A stretch of 6,414 bases of DNA from assembly GCA_036003365.1 (NCBI GenBank), contig DASYSL010000145.1:1-6414 (forward strand), in the 5' to 3' direction. Below are positions 1-6,080 of this stretch, piece after piece. The notes below the pieces were generated by a model. The model had not been told where the DNA came from. It saw only the letters and a list, made by a program, of their open reading frames with translations, and ran no database searches. Both the position numbers and the translations under genes were made by a program. The stretch comes from DASYSL01 sp036003365. GTDB lineage: Bacteria > Eisenbacteria > RBG-16-71-46 > DASYSL01. Position 1 is the stretch's first letter. Each line of letters opens with the position of its first letter.

Positions 1-494
1 GTGAAGGGACGCCGCGGCGTGGGCTCGGCGACCGCGCGCGCCGCGAGCACCGGAGCGGCCGTCGTCGCCGGAGCGCGCGGCACCTGGAGCACCGCGGGGG
101 CCGGCACGACCGCGGGAGCAAGCACCGCCTTCGGAGCCGAAACCGAGCGCGCGGCGGGCGCGTGCCGATGCGCCGCCGGGGCCGGCACGGCCGGAGACTG
201 GGGCATGCTGACGATCACGGGACGGGCGGGCAAGACGGGAGCATCCGGTTTGGGAGCGGGAAGAATGGGCAGCGTCCACTCGGGCACGGCGAGTGCCAGG
301 ACGGGAAGCAGGAGCATGCCGGTGAGCGCGGCGCACCAAACGGCGTGGCGCGTCGCCGACGAGCTCTTGCGCAACGCCAGCGCGGCCAGGGCTGCGAGCG
401 CCAGCACGAGCGTGCCCTTGACCGCGACCGCCGCGAGGGCTTGAACCAGGGTGGGAATCCACGACTGCACGATGGCGAGGAGAGCCGAGAGCAT
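1..494 (-). CDS. M56 family (BlaR1-like) membrane metallopeptidase, N-terminal part, cut by window edge
   Basis: Open frame from ATG at 494-492 to the left edge without a stop: 164 complete codons, the rest lying outside. Residues about 17-41 form a first hydrophobic helix and residues about 50-71 a second. They are joined by the stretch RKSSSATRHAVW, which resembles the Ser-Ala-Thr-Arg-His-x-x-Trp signature between the first two membrane helices of BlaR1/M56 proteins. From residue about 78 the chain is rich in Pro and Ala up to the edge. The HExxH zinc motif expected further on is not in the window, so peptidase activity cannot be confirmed here. In the known family the membrane protease senses a signal and inactivates the partner BlaI-type repressor. 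Its start lies 2 bp after the repressor stop (TGA-TC-ATG), so the two are almost certainly co-translated. A sensor domain, if present, would be in the missing C-terminus. Confidence 0.85.
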   Translation of the reverse strand, partial: MLSALLAIVQSWIPTLVQALAAVAVKGTLVLALAALAALALRKSSSATRHAVWCAALTGMLLLPVLALAVPEWTLPILPAPKPDAPVLPARPVIVSMPQSPAVPAPAAHRHAPAARSVSAPKAVLAPAVVPAPAVLQVPRAPATTAAPVLAARAVAEPTPRRPF

Positions 495-496
495 GA

Positions 497-886
497 TCAC
501 CGTCCTTGCTTGCGCGCGCGAGCGATGCGCTCGGAAAGCCGTTCCAACTCTTCGGGACGAAGGCGCGCGTCGGAGGATTCGAGCAGGGCCGCGACGGCCT
601 GCTCGACGGAGCCGCTGAAGAAGGTATCCACCACATGCCGGAGCGCGGAACGCCGGGCGCGATCGCGCGGCACGGTGGTCAGGTAGACGTAACGGGGACC
701 TTCCGTCTCGTGACGCAGATGCCCTTTTTCTTCGAGGATGCGCAGCATGGCGCGCACCGCCGAGTAGCTCGGCGGATCGGGCAGCTGAGCCTGCACGTCG
801 GACGCGGTGGCGCGGCCCAGGCGGTAGACGGTTTCGACGATCTGGCGCTCGCGGCGCCCGAGTTGTGTGTGGGGCGTGGCAGTCAT
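497..886 (-). CDS. BlaI/MecI/CopY family transcriptional repressor
   Basis: A 129-residue protein of typical length for the family. The N-terminal winged helix spans residues about 9-72. It opens with LGRRERQIVETVYRLGRATA, and its recognition part has YSAVRAMLRILEEKGHL, matching the family pattern Tyr-(Ser/Thr)-x-Val-x-x-x-Leu-x-x-Leu-x-x-Lys-Gly. Residues about 88-129 carry the dimerisation segment, with TFFSGSVEQAVAALLE, close to the Phe-x-Gly-Ser motif next to which BlaR1-type proteases inactivate this family. The ATG at 886 is preceded by GGAG 7 bases upstream. The gene directly precedes the M56 protease gene, forming the classical repressor/protease pair, here with no beta-lactamase gene in view. 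Autoregulation is likely: a 16-bp inverted repeat sits on its putative promoter (940-955). The target regulon is unknown. The divergent secreted-protein gene at 1082 is a candidate target by position only. Confidence 0.93.
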   Translation of the reverse strand: MTATPHTQLGRRERQIVETVYRLGRATASDVQAQLPDPPSYSAVRAMLRILEEKGHLRHETEGPRYVYLTTVPRDRARRSALRHVVDTFFSGSVEQAVAALLESSDARLRPEELERLSERIARARKQGR

Positions 887-939
887 GAGTTCTCCGTGAC
901 CCGCGGAAGCAGAGCCCAGGTGCTAAACCAACAGCAGAG

Positions 940-955
940 TGCTAGTACGTTAGCA
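940..955. promoter_or_regulatory. Inverted repeat, candidate BlaI-type operator
   Basis: The sequence TGCTAGTACGTTAGCA has perfect 5-bp arms (TGCTA/TAGCA) around a 6-bp centre. It lies 54 bp upstream of the repressor start codon and covers the predicted -10 element of that gene. BlaI/MecI operators are short AT-containing dyads of similar size, often with TAC/GTA cores, so autorepression is the natural reading. A further TGCTA half-site occurs at 921-925. Binding is inferred from position and symmetry only. Confidence 0.5.
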
Positions 956-970
956 TCAGAATGCTCTCAA
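942..970 (-). promoter_or_regulatory. Predicted sigma70-type promoter of the BlaI-type repressor/M56 protease genes
   Basis: Read on the minus strand, TTGAGA (970-965, 4 of 6 to the -35 consensus) is followed after exactly 17 bp by TACTAG (947-942, 3 of 6 to the -10 consensus). It overlaps the inverted repeat at 940-955, so repressor bound there would block it. The -10 match is weak. Confidence 0.35.
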
Positions 971-1030
971 AAACGACAAGTCCTTGTGAAGGCGGGCGGG
1001 GCGGACCCCCCTTTTCGGCTCTTTCCGGAG

Positions 1031-1039
1031 TGCTACGAT
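1031..1039 (+). promoter_or_regulatory. Extended -10 element, candidate promoter for the secreted FlgD-domain protein
   Basis: TGCTACGAT has the TG-n extension followed by TACGAT (4 of 6 to the -10 consensus), ending 42 bp before the start codon at 1082. No convincing -35 was found: the best at 16-bp spacing is TTTTCG at 1012-1017 (3 of 6). Extended -10 promoters can work without a good -35. The call rests on motif and position only. Confidence 0.35.
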
Positions 1040-1081
1040 TCCCGTCGCCCCTTCACCCCGGCGGTCCCAAGGAGTTTCTCG

Positions 1082-1903
1082 ATGCGTACCCCTCTCCTCC
1101 TTGTGTCGTGTGCTTCGGTTCTTTTCGCCGCCGGCTCCCAAGCCGCGGACACGCAACCCTATGCCCTCGAGAAGGACAGCGCCTTCGAATATGGCTGCTT
1201 CGGCCCCTGCGCCTGCCCGGTGCTCGTGCAGGATGGGCTCGGCGGCGCTTTCGTGCTCCAGCCGCGAGGTCCGGACGGCCTCTTCTACGTCTATGACGTG
1301 CTCGATGTTCGCTGGGTCGTGCCCAGCGACGGAGACTCGATCCCGGTCACGGGATACGGCACCTACCGGATCGGGGGCGAAGTCGCCAATCAGGAGCAGC
1401 TCACGCTGAATCTCTCGATCGCCGGCGGCGCCCCGCGCATCTACGACAGCGGGCTGGTCGCCAAAGCGAACGAGTTTCCGGGCATCGATCTCGACGTGAA
1501 GGCGAACAGCTCGACCTGTTTCGACACGGTATTCGCGGTGCATGCGGCTCCTACCTCCGTCACCGGAATACCGGGATCTCCCGTGGCGCGGTTCGGGATC
1601 GCCGCCGTGACGCCCAATCCGACTCGCTTCGGAGCCAGCGTCGCGTTCGTGCTCGACGCGGACGGCCCCGCGCGCGTCACGGTTTGGGATGCGCGAGGGC
1701 GCCGTACTACCGTGCTCCTCGACGCGCCGCGCGTGGACGCGGGTCCGCACACGTTGATCTGGAACGGTGTTGGAGAGAACGGAGCGCCGACCCCACCCGG
1801 CGTCTACCTGATCGAGCTCACGGCCGGACAGCGCCGCGCCGTAAGTCGCGTGATCAAGCTGAGCCCAGGAGGTCCGGCGCGAGTGCCCTTCGGCTCGCCC
1901 TAG
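1082..1903 (+). CDS. Secreted protein with a cysteine-bearing N-terminal region and a C-terminal FlgD-like Ig domain
   Basis: A 273-residue protein. ATG at 1082 is preceded by AAGGAG (1069-1074) at 7-bp spacing. Residues 1-22 look like a Sec signal peptide (Arg2, hydrophobic core 5-17, cleavage near SQA-A at 19-22). Residues about 23-155 are a beta-rich region I do not recognise, with Cys39, Cys43 and Cys45 in GCFGPCACP and Cys146 in STCFD. Disulphides or metal binding are possible. Residues about 168-262 match the FlgD-type Ig-like domain often found at the C-terminus of exported proteins: start FGIAAVTPNPTRFG, then VTVWDARGRR, then HTLIWNG, then PPGVYLIELTAGQ, then RVIKL. In FCB-related bacteria such domains stabilise or help sort surface proteins. 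Function is unknown. It is transcribed away from the BlaI-type repressor and precedes the flavoenzyme by 32 bp, so it may share its message. Confidence 0.85.
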   Translation: MRTPLLLVSCASVLFAAGSQAADTQPYALEKDSAFEYGCFGPCACPVLVQDGLGGAFVLQPRGPDGLFYVYDVLDVRWVVPSDGDSIPVTGYGTYRIGGEVANQEQLTLNLSIAGGAPRIYDSGLVAKANEFPGIDLDVKANSSTCFDTVFAVHAAPTSVTGIPGSPVARFGIAAVTPNPTRFGASVAFVLDADGPARVTVWDARGRRTTVLLDAPRVDAGPHTLIWNGVGENGAPTPPGVYLIELTAGQRRAVSRVIKLSPGGPARVPFGSP

Positions 1904-1935
1904 AGTCGTTCGACTTTCAATCGGAGGTTTGGGGC

Positions 1936-3369
1936 ATGTCCACCGCGGTGACACTCAAGACACGGGACGGCGGATCGACCGCGCTGTCCCCCCAGGATCT
2001 CGACCAGCTGCGAGCCCGGTTGCGCGGCGCGGTTTGCCTGCCGGGCGAGCCGGGCTACGAGCAGGCCCGCACGCTCTGGAATGCCATGATCGATCGCAAG
2101 CCGGCGATCACGGTACGCGCCTTGGGCGCCGCCGACGTGATCACGGCGGTGCGCTTCGCGCGTGAGCACGGACTGCTGCTCGCGGTGCGCGGCGGCGGCC
2201 ACAACATCGCGGGCAACGCCGTATGCGACGGCGGCCTGCAGCTCGATTTGAGCCTCATGCGCTCGGTGCGCGTGGATCCGGTGAGCAAGACGGCGCGCGT
2301 CGAGCCCGGCGCCGTGCTCGGCGACGTCGACAAGGAGACGCAGACCTTCGGTCTCGCGCTTCCCGTCGGGGTCAATTCGACGACCGGGATTTCGGGACTC
2401 ACGCTGGGCGGCGGCTTCGGCTGGCTGAGCCGCAAGTACGGCCTCACCATCGATAACCTGCTGTCGGTCGATCTCGTCACCGCCAACGGCGCGCTCGTGC
2501 ACGCGAGCGAGAAGGAGAATCCGGATCTCTTCTGGGCGGTGCGTGGCGGCGGCGGCAATTTCGGAGTCGTGACCTCGTTCGAGTTCCGCTTGCACGCGAT
2601 CGGCACCGAGCTCTTGACCGGCGTGCTCATTCATCCGCTCGACAAGGCCAAGGAGATCCTCACGGCGTATCGGCGCGTGGTGGCGCAGGCGCCGGACGAG
2701 CTCGCGGTGTGGTTCGTCATGCGCAAGGCGCCGCCCTTGCCGTTCCTGGCGCCCGAGTATCACGGCACCGACGTGCTCGTGCTCGCCATGTGCTGGTCGG
2801 GCGACCCCGAGGCCGGGCGCGGGCCGGTGGGACAGATCCAGGGTCTCGGCAAGCCCATCGCCGAAGTCGTGGGGCCGATGCCGTTCGTGGCCTGGCAGCA
2901 GCTGCTCGACCCGCTGCTCACGCCGGGCGCGCGCAATTACTGGAAGTCGCAGAGCTTCACGGAGCTGACCGACGCCGCCCTCGACGTCCTGGTCGACGCC
3001 GCCAAGCGCATTCCCTCGGCGGAGAGCGAGATCGCGTTCGCGCAGGTGGGCGGAGCGATCAACCGCGTGCCGGCGGCCTCCACCGCGTACCCGCACCGCA
3101 ACATCCAGTTCGTGCTCAACGAGCACACGCGCTGGATGGATCCGGCGAAGGACAAGGAGTGCATCGCCTGGGCGCGGAAGCTGTTCGACGACTTGACGCC
3201 ACACGCGACCGGGGGCGTGTACGTGAACTTCATGCCCGAGGAGGAAACACTCAAGAGCCGTCCGGGCGCGTACGGCACCAACATGGAGCGGCTGGCGCAG
3301 ATCAAGGCCAAGCTCGACCCGGACAATCTGTTCCGAATGAATCAGAACATCACGCCGGCGGCACGTTAG
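1936..3369 (+). CDS. FAD-binding oxidoreductase, berberine bridge enzyme (BBE) type
   Basis: A 477-residue protein. ATG at 1936 is preceded by GGAGG (1923-1927) at 8 bp. Residues about 55-220 are the FAD-binding PCMH fold: AVRGGGHNIAGNAV contains His89, the expected 8-alpha-N-histidyl flavin attachment. GISGLTLGGGFGWLSRKYGL (151-170) and DLFWAVRGGGGNFGVVTSF (197-215) are hallmark FAD-binding stretches. Residues about 430-472 form the C-terminal BBE module (YVNFMPEEE, AYGTNMERL, LDPDNLFRMNQNI). Family members oxidise alcohols, sugars or other small molecules and pass electrons to oxygen or another acceptor. The substrate cannot be deduced. The position that carries cysteine in bicovalent enzymes such as GOOX is in the Ser-Thr-Thr-Gly run at 148-151, so only one covalent link is expected. 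No signal peptide is visible, so it is probably cytoplasmic. An upstream in-frame extension into the preceding gene is rejected because this start has the good ribosome site. Confidence 0.93.
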   Translation: MSTAVTLKTRDGGSTALSPQDLDQLRARLRGAVCLPGEPGYEQARTLWNAMIDRKPAITVRALGAADVITAVRFAREHGLLLAVRGGGHNIAGNAVCDGGLQLDLSLMRSVRVDPVSKTARVEPGAVLGDVDKETQTFGLALPVGVNSTTGISGLTLGGGFGWLSRKYGLTIDNLLSVDLVTANGALVHASEKENPDLFWAVRGGGGNFGVVTSFEFRLHAIGTELLTGVLIHPLDKAKEILTAYRRVVAQAPDELAVWFVMRKAPPLPFLAPEYHGTDVLVLAMCWSGDPEAGRGPVGQIQGLGKPIAEVVGPMPFVAWQQLLDPLLTPGARNYWKSQSFTELTDAALDVLVDAAKRIPSAESEIAFAQVGGAINRVPAASTAYPHRNIQFVLNEHTRWMDPAKDKECIAWARKLFDDLTPHATGGVYVNFMPEEETLKSRPGAYGTNMERLAQIKAKLDPDNLFRMNQNITPAAR

Positions 3370-3370
3370 A

Positions 3371-3396
3371 CGCGCCGCGTTCCGGATGCGGGCGCG
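3371..3396. terminator. Weak hairpin between convergent genes, possible terminator
   Basis: CGCGCC (3371-3376) and GGCGCG (3391-3396) are perfect 6-bp complementary arms around a 14-nt loop, in the 45-bp gap where the flavoenzyme and molybdoenzyme genes converge. There is no T-run on either side, so this is not a canonical intrinsic terminator. In such GC-rich sequence the match could be chance. Confidence 0.25.
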
Positions 3397-3414
3397 GATC
3401 TCCTCGTCAGGGCG

Positions 3415-4539
3415 TCAAAGCCCGTCGTACTTGGAGTATCCGCGCTCGTGCCAGTAATCGGGCGGCTCGTAGGACGTGTACTCGATCTGCGTGATGGCTT
3501 TGATGTTCTTGAGCCCGAGCTTCATGGGGGCCGCGAGCCGGAGCGGCGCCCCGTGCTCGACCGTGAGCGGCGCCCCGGCGAGATGCGTGGCGAGCAGCGT
3601 CTGCGGATGGCGCGCCGTGTCGAGATCGATGGACACGTAGTACGGATCCGGACGCCCGGCTCCGTCGAGATTGACCGCCGAGCGCAGCGCCGCCCAGCGC
3701 GCCCCCGGCGCCGGCGGAAACGCCTGCACGAGATCCGCGAAGCGAATGCCCTTCCACCACGCCACCGTGCTCCACCCTTCCACGCACACCAAGCGCGTCA
3801 CCTGGTCGGCGAGCCGAAAGCGCCCGAGCAAGTCTTCGATGGCGAGCGCAAGCTTCTCCTTTGACGCGAGACCGAGCAGCTCGAGACGCCAGCTGAGCAA
3901 GTAATCCGAGGCCGGCGTGGCGCCGTTGTAGTTGTTGCGCAGCGGCGTGGTCTCGGAGCGCGCGTACGTGCGCACGCGGCGATCCTTGGAGTAGAGCGCT
4001 TCGGCCACGTCGTCGTCGAAGGAGAGCGCCTGGTTGAGCGCGCGCTCGCGACGGGCGCCCGAGAGCCCGACGCGTGCGGCCGCCGTATCGAGACGATCGC
4101 GCCACGGACCGGGCAAGAGTCGCGCCTTCGTGCGATCGGGCAAGAGCCACCACGCCGTGCTCGCGGAGGCGAGTGCGCCCAGCGTGAAGAGCACGAAATC
4201 GCGCCGCGAATGGGCGCGCAGTCGATCGGCCGGAATCTCGAACACGGGCTCCGGCCGCTCGGTGAAGAAGCTCGGGTGCTGTGCTCGGGGCGCCGGCGGC
4301 GGTGCGGGCTCCGGAGCCTCAGGCCCCGGACGGGGCTCGGGCGCTTCGGGCTGTGGACGGGGCTCGGGCGCTTCGGGCTGTGGATTTGGCTCCGGAATCT
4401 CGGGCGCGGGCTGCGGCTCCGGCTTCTCGGGCTCCGGCTGCGGCTTCGGCTTCTCCGGCTCCGGCTCCGCCTCCGGCTCGGGAGCCGGCGTGGGCCGCTT
4501 GAGCGGCGGCACCCAGCGCGGCTGGTCAGACTCGCTCAT
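3415..4539 (-). CDS. Tat-exported molybdopterin-dependent oxidoreductase, sulfite oxidase/MsrP (YedY)-like
   Basis: A 374-residue protein. The ATG at 4539 follows GGAGG at 5-bp spacing and overlaps the cytochrome gene by 14 bp. Residues about 16-84 are Pro/Glu-rich (mostly Pro-Glu-Pro-Gln/Ala units). HSRRDFVLFTLG at 110-121 is a twin-arginine motif followed by one hydrophobic helix to about 133. The oxidoreductase domain spans about 195-374: RNNYNG (201-206), LVCVEGWSTVAWWKGI (250-265) with Cys252 as expected molybdenum ligand, YYVSIDLDTARHPQTLLA (300-317), HGAPLRLAAPMKLGLKNIK (329-347), and an ending PPDYWHERGYSKY that resembles the MsrP C-terminus. The family reduces or oxidises S-oxides, sulfite and similar compounds outside the cytoplasmic membrane; the substrate here is unknown. 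The adjacent b-type cytochrome is its probable electron partner. An alternative GTG start at 4245 would give a 276-residue protein with a normal-length Tat peptide, but has a poorly spaced GGAG. Confidence 0.88.
   Translation of the reverse strand: MSESDQPRWVPPLKRPTPAPEPEAEPEPEKPKPQPEPEKPEPQPAPEIPEPNPQPEAPEPRPQPEAPEPRPGPEAPEPAPPPAPRAQHPSFFTERPEPVFEIPADRLRAHSRRDFVLFTLGALASASTAWWLLPDRTKARLLPGPWRDRLDTAAARVGLSGARRERALNQALSFDDDVAEALYSKDRRVRTYARSETTPLRNNYNGATPASDYLLSWRLELLGLASKEKLALAIEDLLGRFRLADQVTRLVCVEGWSTVAWWKGIRFADLVQAFPPAPGARWAALRSAVNLDGAGRPDPYYVSIDLDTARHPQTLLATHLAGAPLTVEHGAPLRLAAPMKLGLKNIKAITQIEYTSYEPPDYWHERGYSKYDGL
4288..4494 (-). repeat. Pro/Glu-rich low-complexity coding region with an exact 27-bp tandem duplication
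   Basis: It encodes residues about 16-84 of the molybdoenzyme, almost entirely Pro, Glu, Ala, Gln, Lys and Arg. Within it, 4328-4354 and 4355-4381 are identical 27-bp copies, each encoding a nine-residue unit of the type PQPEAPEPR. Diverged copies of related units flank them. The pattern suggests expansion by replication slippage. The segment would be extended and would sit on the cytoplasmic side of the Tat anchor. Confidence 0.85.
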
Positions 4540-5305
4540 GCTCGCCTCCGCGCACGCGCTTGGACCAGCCCACGACCATCGAGCGGAAGGTGTCCCAGCC
4601 ATCGGCGATCACCAGGATCACGTGCGGGATCACGAAACCGCCGAGCACCAGCATGCACACGAAGTGCACGATGCGCGCGTTGTCGTACGTGCCGAACAGA
4701 CGCTCGAGCCAGCCCAGCTGCGCCGGCTTGTGCATCGCCCAGCCCGACGCCACGGCGAGCGCCCCGCACACGCCAATGACGAAGTAGGCGCCGCGCTGCA
4801 GCGCGTTGTACTTGCCACGGATCGTCGGATGCGGCCACGGCCGGCGCCGGATCGCGCTCGGCACCACGCCCAGGTAGTAGCGCATCATGAGTGCGGCGTC
4901 GCGCGCGTCGGTGAGGCGGGGCAGCAAGGCTCGCCAGCCGCCGCCCGCGATCAGCCCCAGCACGTAGAAGAGCCCGGTGAGCATGTAGAGATAGGCCAGC
5001 GCCCAGTGCCAGCGCAGAGCGAGCGCCAGCTGATGCGTGCCGAGGCTCAGATGATCGTAGATCCAATTCGCCGGATCGCCGCTCGTCGGAATCACGCGTG
5101 ACACAGCGAGACCGACATCCTTCAAGTACTCGCGGCTTCCGGTCGCGGGATCGGGCGCGTGCTGGAACACCGGCGCCGCCCAGTAGATCGCGAGCCCGCT
5201 CGCGATCAGGCCGAGGAGCAGCGGCACGTGCACCCAGTGCGTGAGACGCACCAGCGCGTGATGCTTGGGAACGACCGGGACGAGCGGCTCGGGCTCGCGC
5301 TTCAT
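4526..5305 (-). CDS. Cytochrome b561-type membrane subunit (cytochrome b/b6 domain)
   Basis: A 259-residue integral membrane protein with four predicted helices at about 20-42, 93-120, 172-190 and 211-233. It resembles the di-haem cytochrome b subunits of hydrogenases and thiosulfate reductases. Candidate haem-ligand histidines lie in the helices: His23/His26 (LVRLTHWVHV), His91/His100 (HQLALALRWHWALAYLYM), and His214/His228 (RIVHFVCMLVLGGFVIPHVI). GWAMHKP at 188-194 closes helix three. The loop of about 50 residues between helices one and two is probably on the outer side. The ATG at 5305 overlaps the esterase stop as ATGA, and the 3' end overlaps the molybdoenzyme start by 14 bp. It most likely exchanges electrons between quinol and the extracytoplasmic molybdoenzyme. 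It is a different fold family from MsrQ, the usual partner of MsrP. A longer frame extends upstream but lies inside the esterase gene. Confidence 0.88.
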   Translation of the reverse strand: MKREPEPLVPVVPKHHALVRLTHWVHVPLLLGLIASGLAIYWAAPVFQHAPDPATGSREYLKDVGLAVSRVIPTSGDPANWIYDHLSLGTHQLALALRWHWALAYLYMLTGLFYVLGLIAGGGWRALLPRLTDARDAALMMRYYLGVVPSAIRRRPWPHPTIRGKYNALQRGAYFVIGVCGALAVASGWAMHKPAQLGWLERLFGTYDNARIVHFVCMLVLGGFVIPHVILVIADGWDTFRSMVVGWSKRVRGGEHERV

Positions 5306-6042
5306 GGCCGCTTCGACTGCGCGAGGATCCAGCGCGGCAGCTCGGGGTTGGCGAAGGCCGCGTCCCAGGCATCGTGACCGGCACTCGGCAACACCGTCAG
5401 GCGTGTATCGATGTCGAGGTCGAGCCGTTTGTGCTCGGCCTGAATCGCGGCCACGATACTCTTGGCTTCCGCTGGATTCACCACGTCGTCCTTGTCGCCG
5501 TGGAACGCCCACACCGGAAGTCGGGCGACGCGCGGCGCGATGGTGCGCGGCCGCCCGTAGCTCGAGATGGGCACGAGGCAGCTCCACATGGTGGGGTGGC
5601 GTGCGCCCAGCATCCAGGCGCCATGCCCGCCCTGGGAGACGCCGACCAGCGCCAGCTTGCGCGCGTCGAGGTGGAACTCGTGGACGGCGCGGCGCACGAC
5701 GTCGAGCGTGAGGTCCTCTTCCTCCCACCACTCTTCGTGATCGCTGGGCTTCTGCGGCACGATGACGACGAACGGCCACTCCGACGGGTGGCTCGACAGC
5801 GCCTGGCCGAGACCGACGCGCATGGGTGCGCGTCCGTCACTCCCGCTCTCGTCGGCGCCATGCAAATAGAGAATGGCCGGCCAGTCGTGACGCGACTTGT
5901 ATCCCGGAGGCAGCCACACGCCGAAGTGCGCCGTCGCGCCATGGAACGAGTACGCGCGGTACTCGAAGTGGCCATCGGAAGCCCCCGCGGCGGAAGCGGC
6001 GGCGATCAGCACGGGCCACAGGATGAAAGCGATGAACGGCAC
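5302..6042 (-). CDS. Exported alpha/beta-hydrolase, esterase (LpqC/feruloyl-esterase-like)
   Basis: A 246-residue protein starting at GTG (6042-6040). GGAG lies 8 bp upstream, and no in-frame ATG lies near. Residues 4-18 are hydrophobic and end in ASA-A (16-19), suggesting a signal peptide, though the n-region has no Lys or Arg. The fold shows YLHGADESGSDG (59-70, oxyanion-hole region), the nucleophile elbow GVSQGG with Ser136, AFHGDKDDVV with Asp185 as likely acid, and GHDAW with His223, completing the triad. This is the arrangement of secreted carboxylesterases, PHB-depolymerase-like and prolyl-oligopeptidase-like hydrolases. The substrate is unknown. It is the first gene of a tight operon; its TGA overlaps the cytochrome ATG (ATGA), so translation is coupled. 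Why an esterase is coupled to a redox pair is unclear. Confidence 0.88.
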   Translation of the reverse strand: MPFIAFILWPVLIAAASAAGASDGHFEYRAYSFHGATAHFGVWLPPGYKSRHDWPAILYLHGADESGSDGRAPMRVGLGQALSSHPSEWPFVVIVPQKPSDHEEWWEEEDLTLDVVRRAVHEFHLDARKLALVGVSQGGHGAWMLGARHPTMWSCLVPISSYGRPRTIAPRVARLPVWAFHGDKDDVVNPAEAKSIVAAIQAEHKRLDLDIDTRLTVLPSAGHDAWDAAFANPELPRWILAQSKRP

Positions 6043-6080
6043 GAGTGCGTCTCCAGGACGGGGCCGGGGTGGCGCCTCGC

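Noticed and set aside
1100..1111. Lipobox-like LVSC at residues 7-10 of the secreted protein
   Set aside because: Only six residues precede it and the hydrophobic stretch continues past the cysteine, so a signal peptidase I site near residues 19-22 fits better.
506..1903. Long plus-strand frame that would extend the secreted protein upstream through the repressor gene
   Set aside because: The added part is antisense to the BlaI-type gene and has no motif, while the ATG at 1082 has a good ribosome site and begins a signal peptide.
1902..1917. Small inverted repeat (AGTCG-TT-CGACT core) between the secreted protein and flavoenzyme genes
   Set aside because: The stem is only 4-6 bp with a wobble pair and has no following T-run, too weak to call a terminator. 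An operator is possible but unsupported.
956..1954. 332-codon open frame on the minus strand opposite the secreted protein
   Set aside because: No recognisable motifs; it covers the whole of a gene with good start, signal peptide and FlgD-like domain.
1900..3204. 434-codon open frame on the minus strand opposite the flavoenzyme
   Set aside because: It is rich in Arg, His and Ala with no domain pattern, and is fully antisense to a clear BBE-type gene. It is an expected by-product of GC-rich codon usage.
4034..5101. Plus-strand frame with Gly/Ser-rich repeats resembling a collagen-like or silk-like protein
   Set aside because: The repeats are the antisense reading of the Pro/Glu repeats of the molybdoenzyme, and the rest is antisense to the cytochrome.
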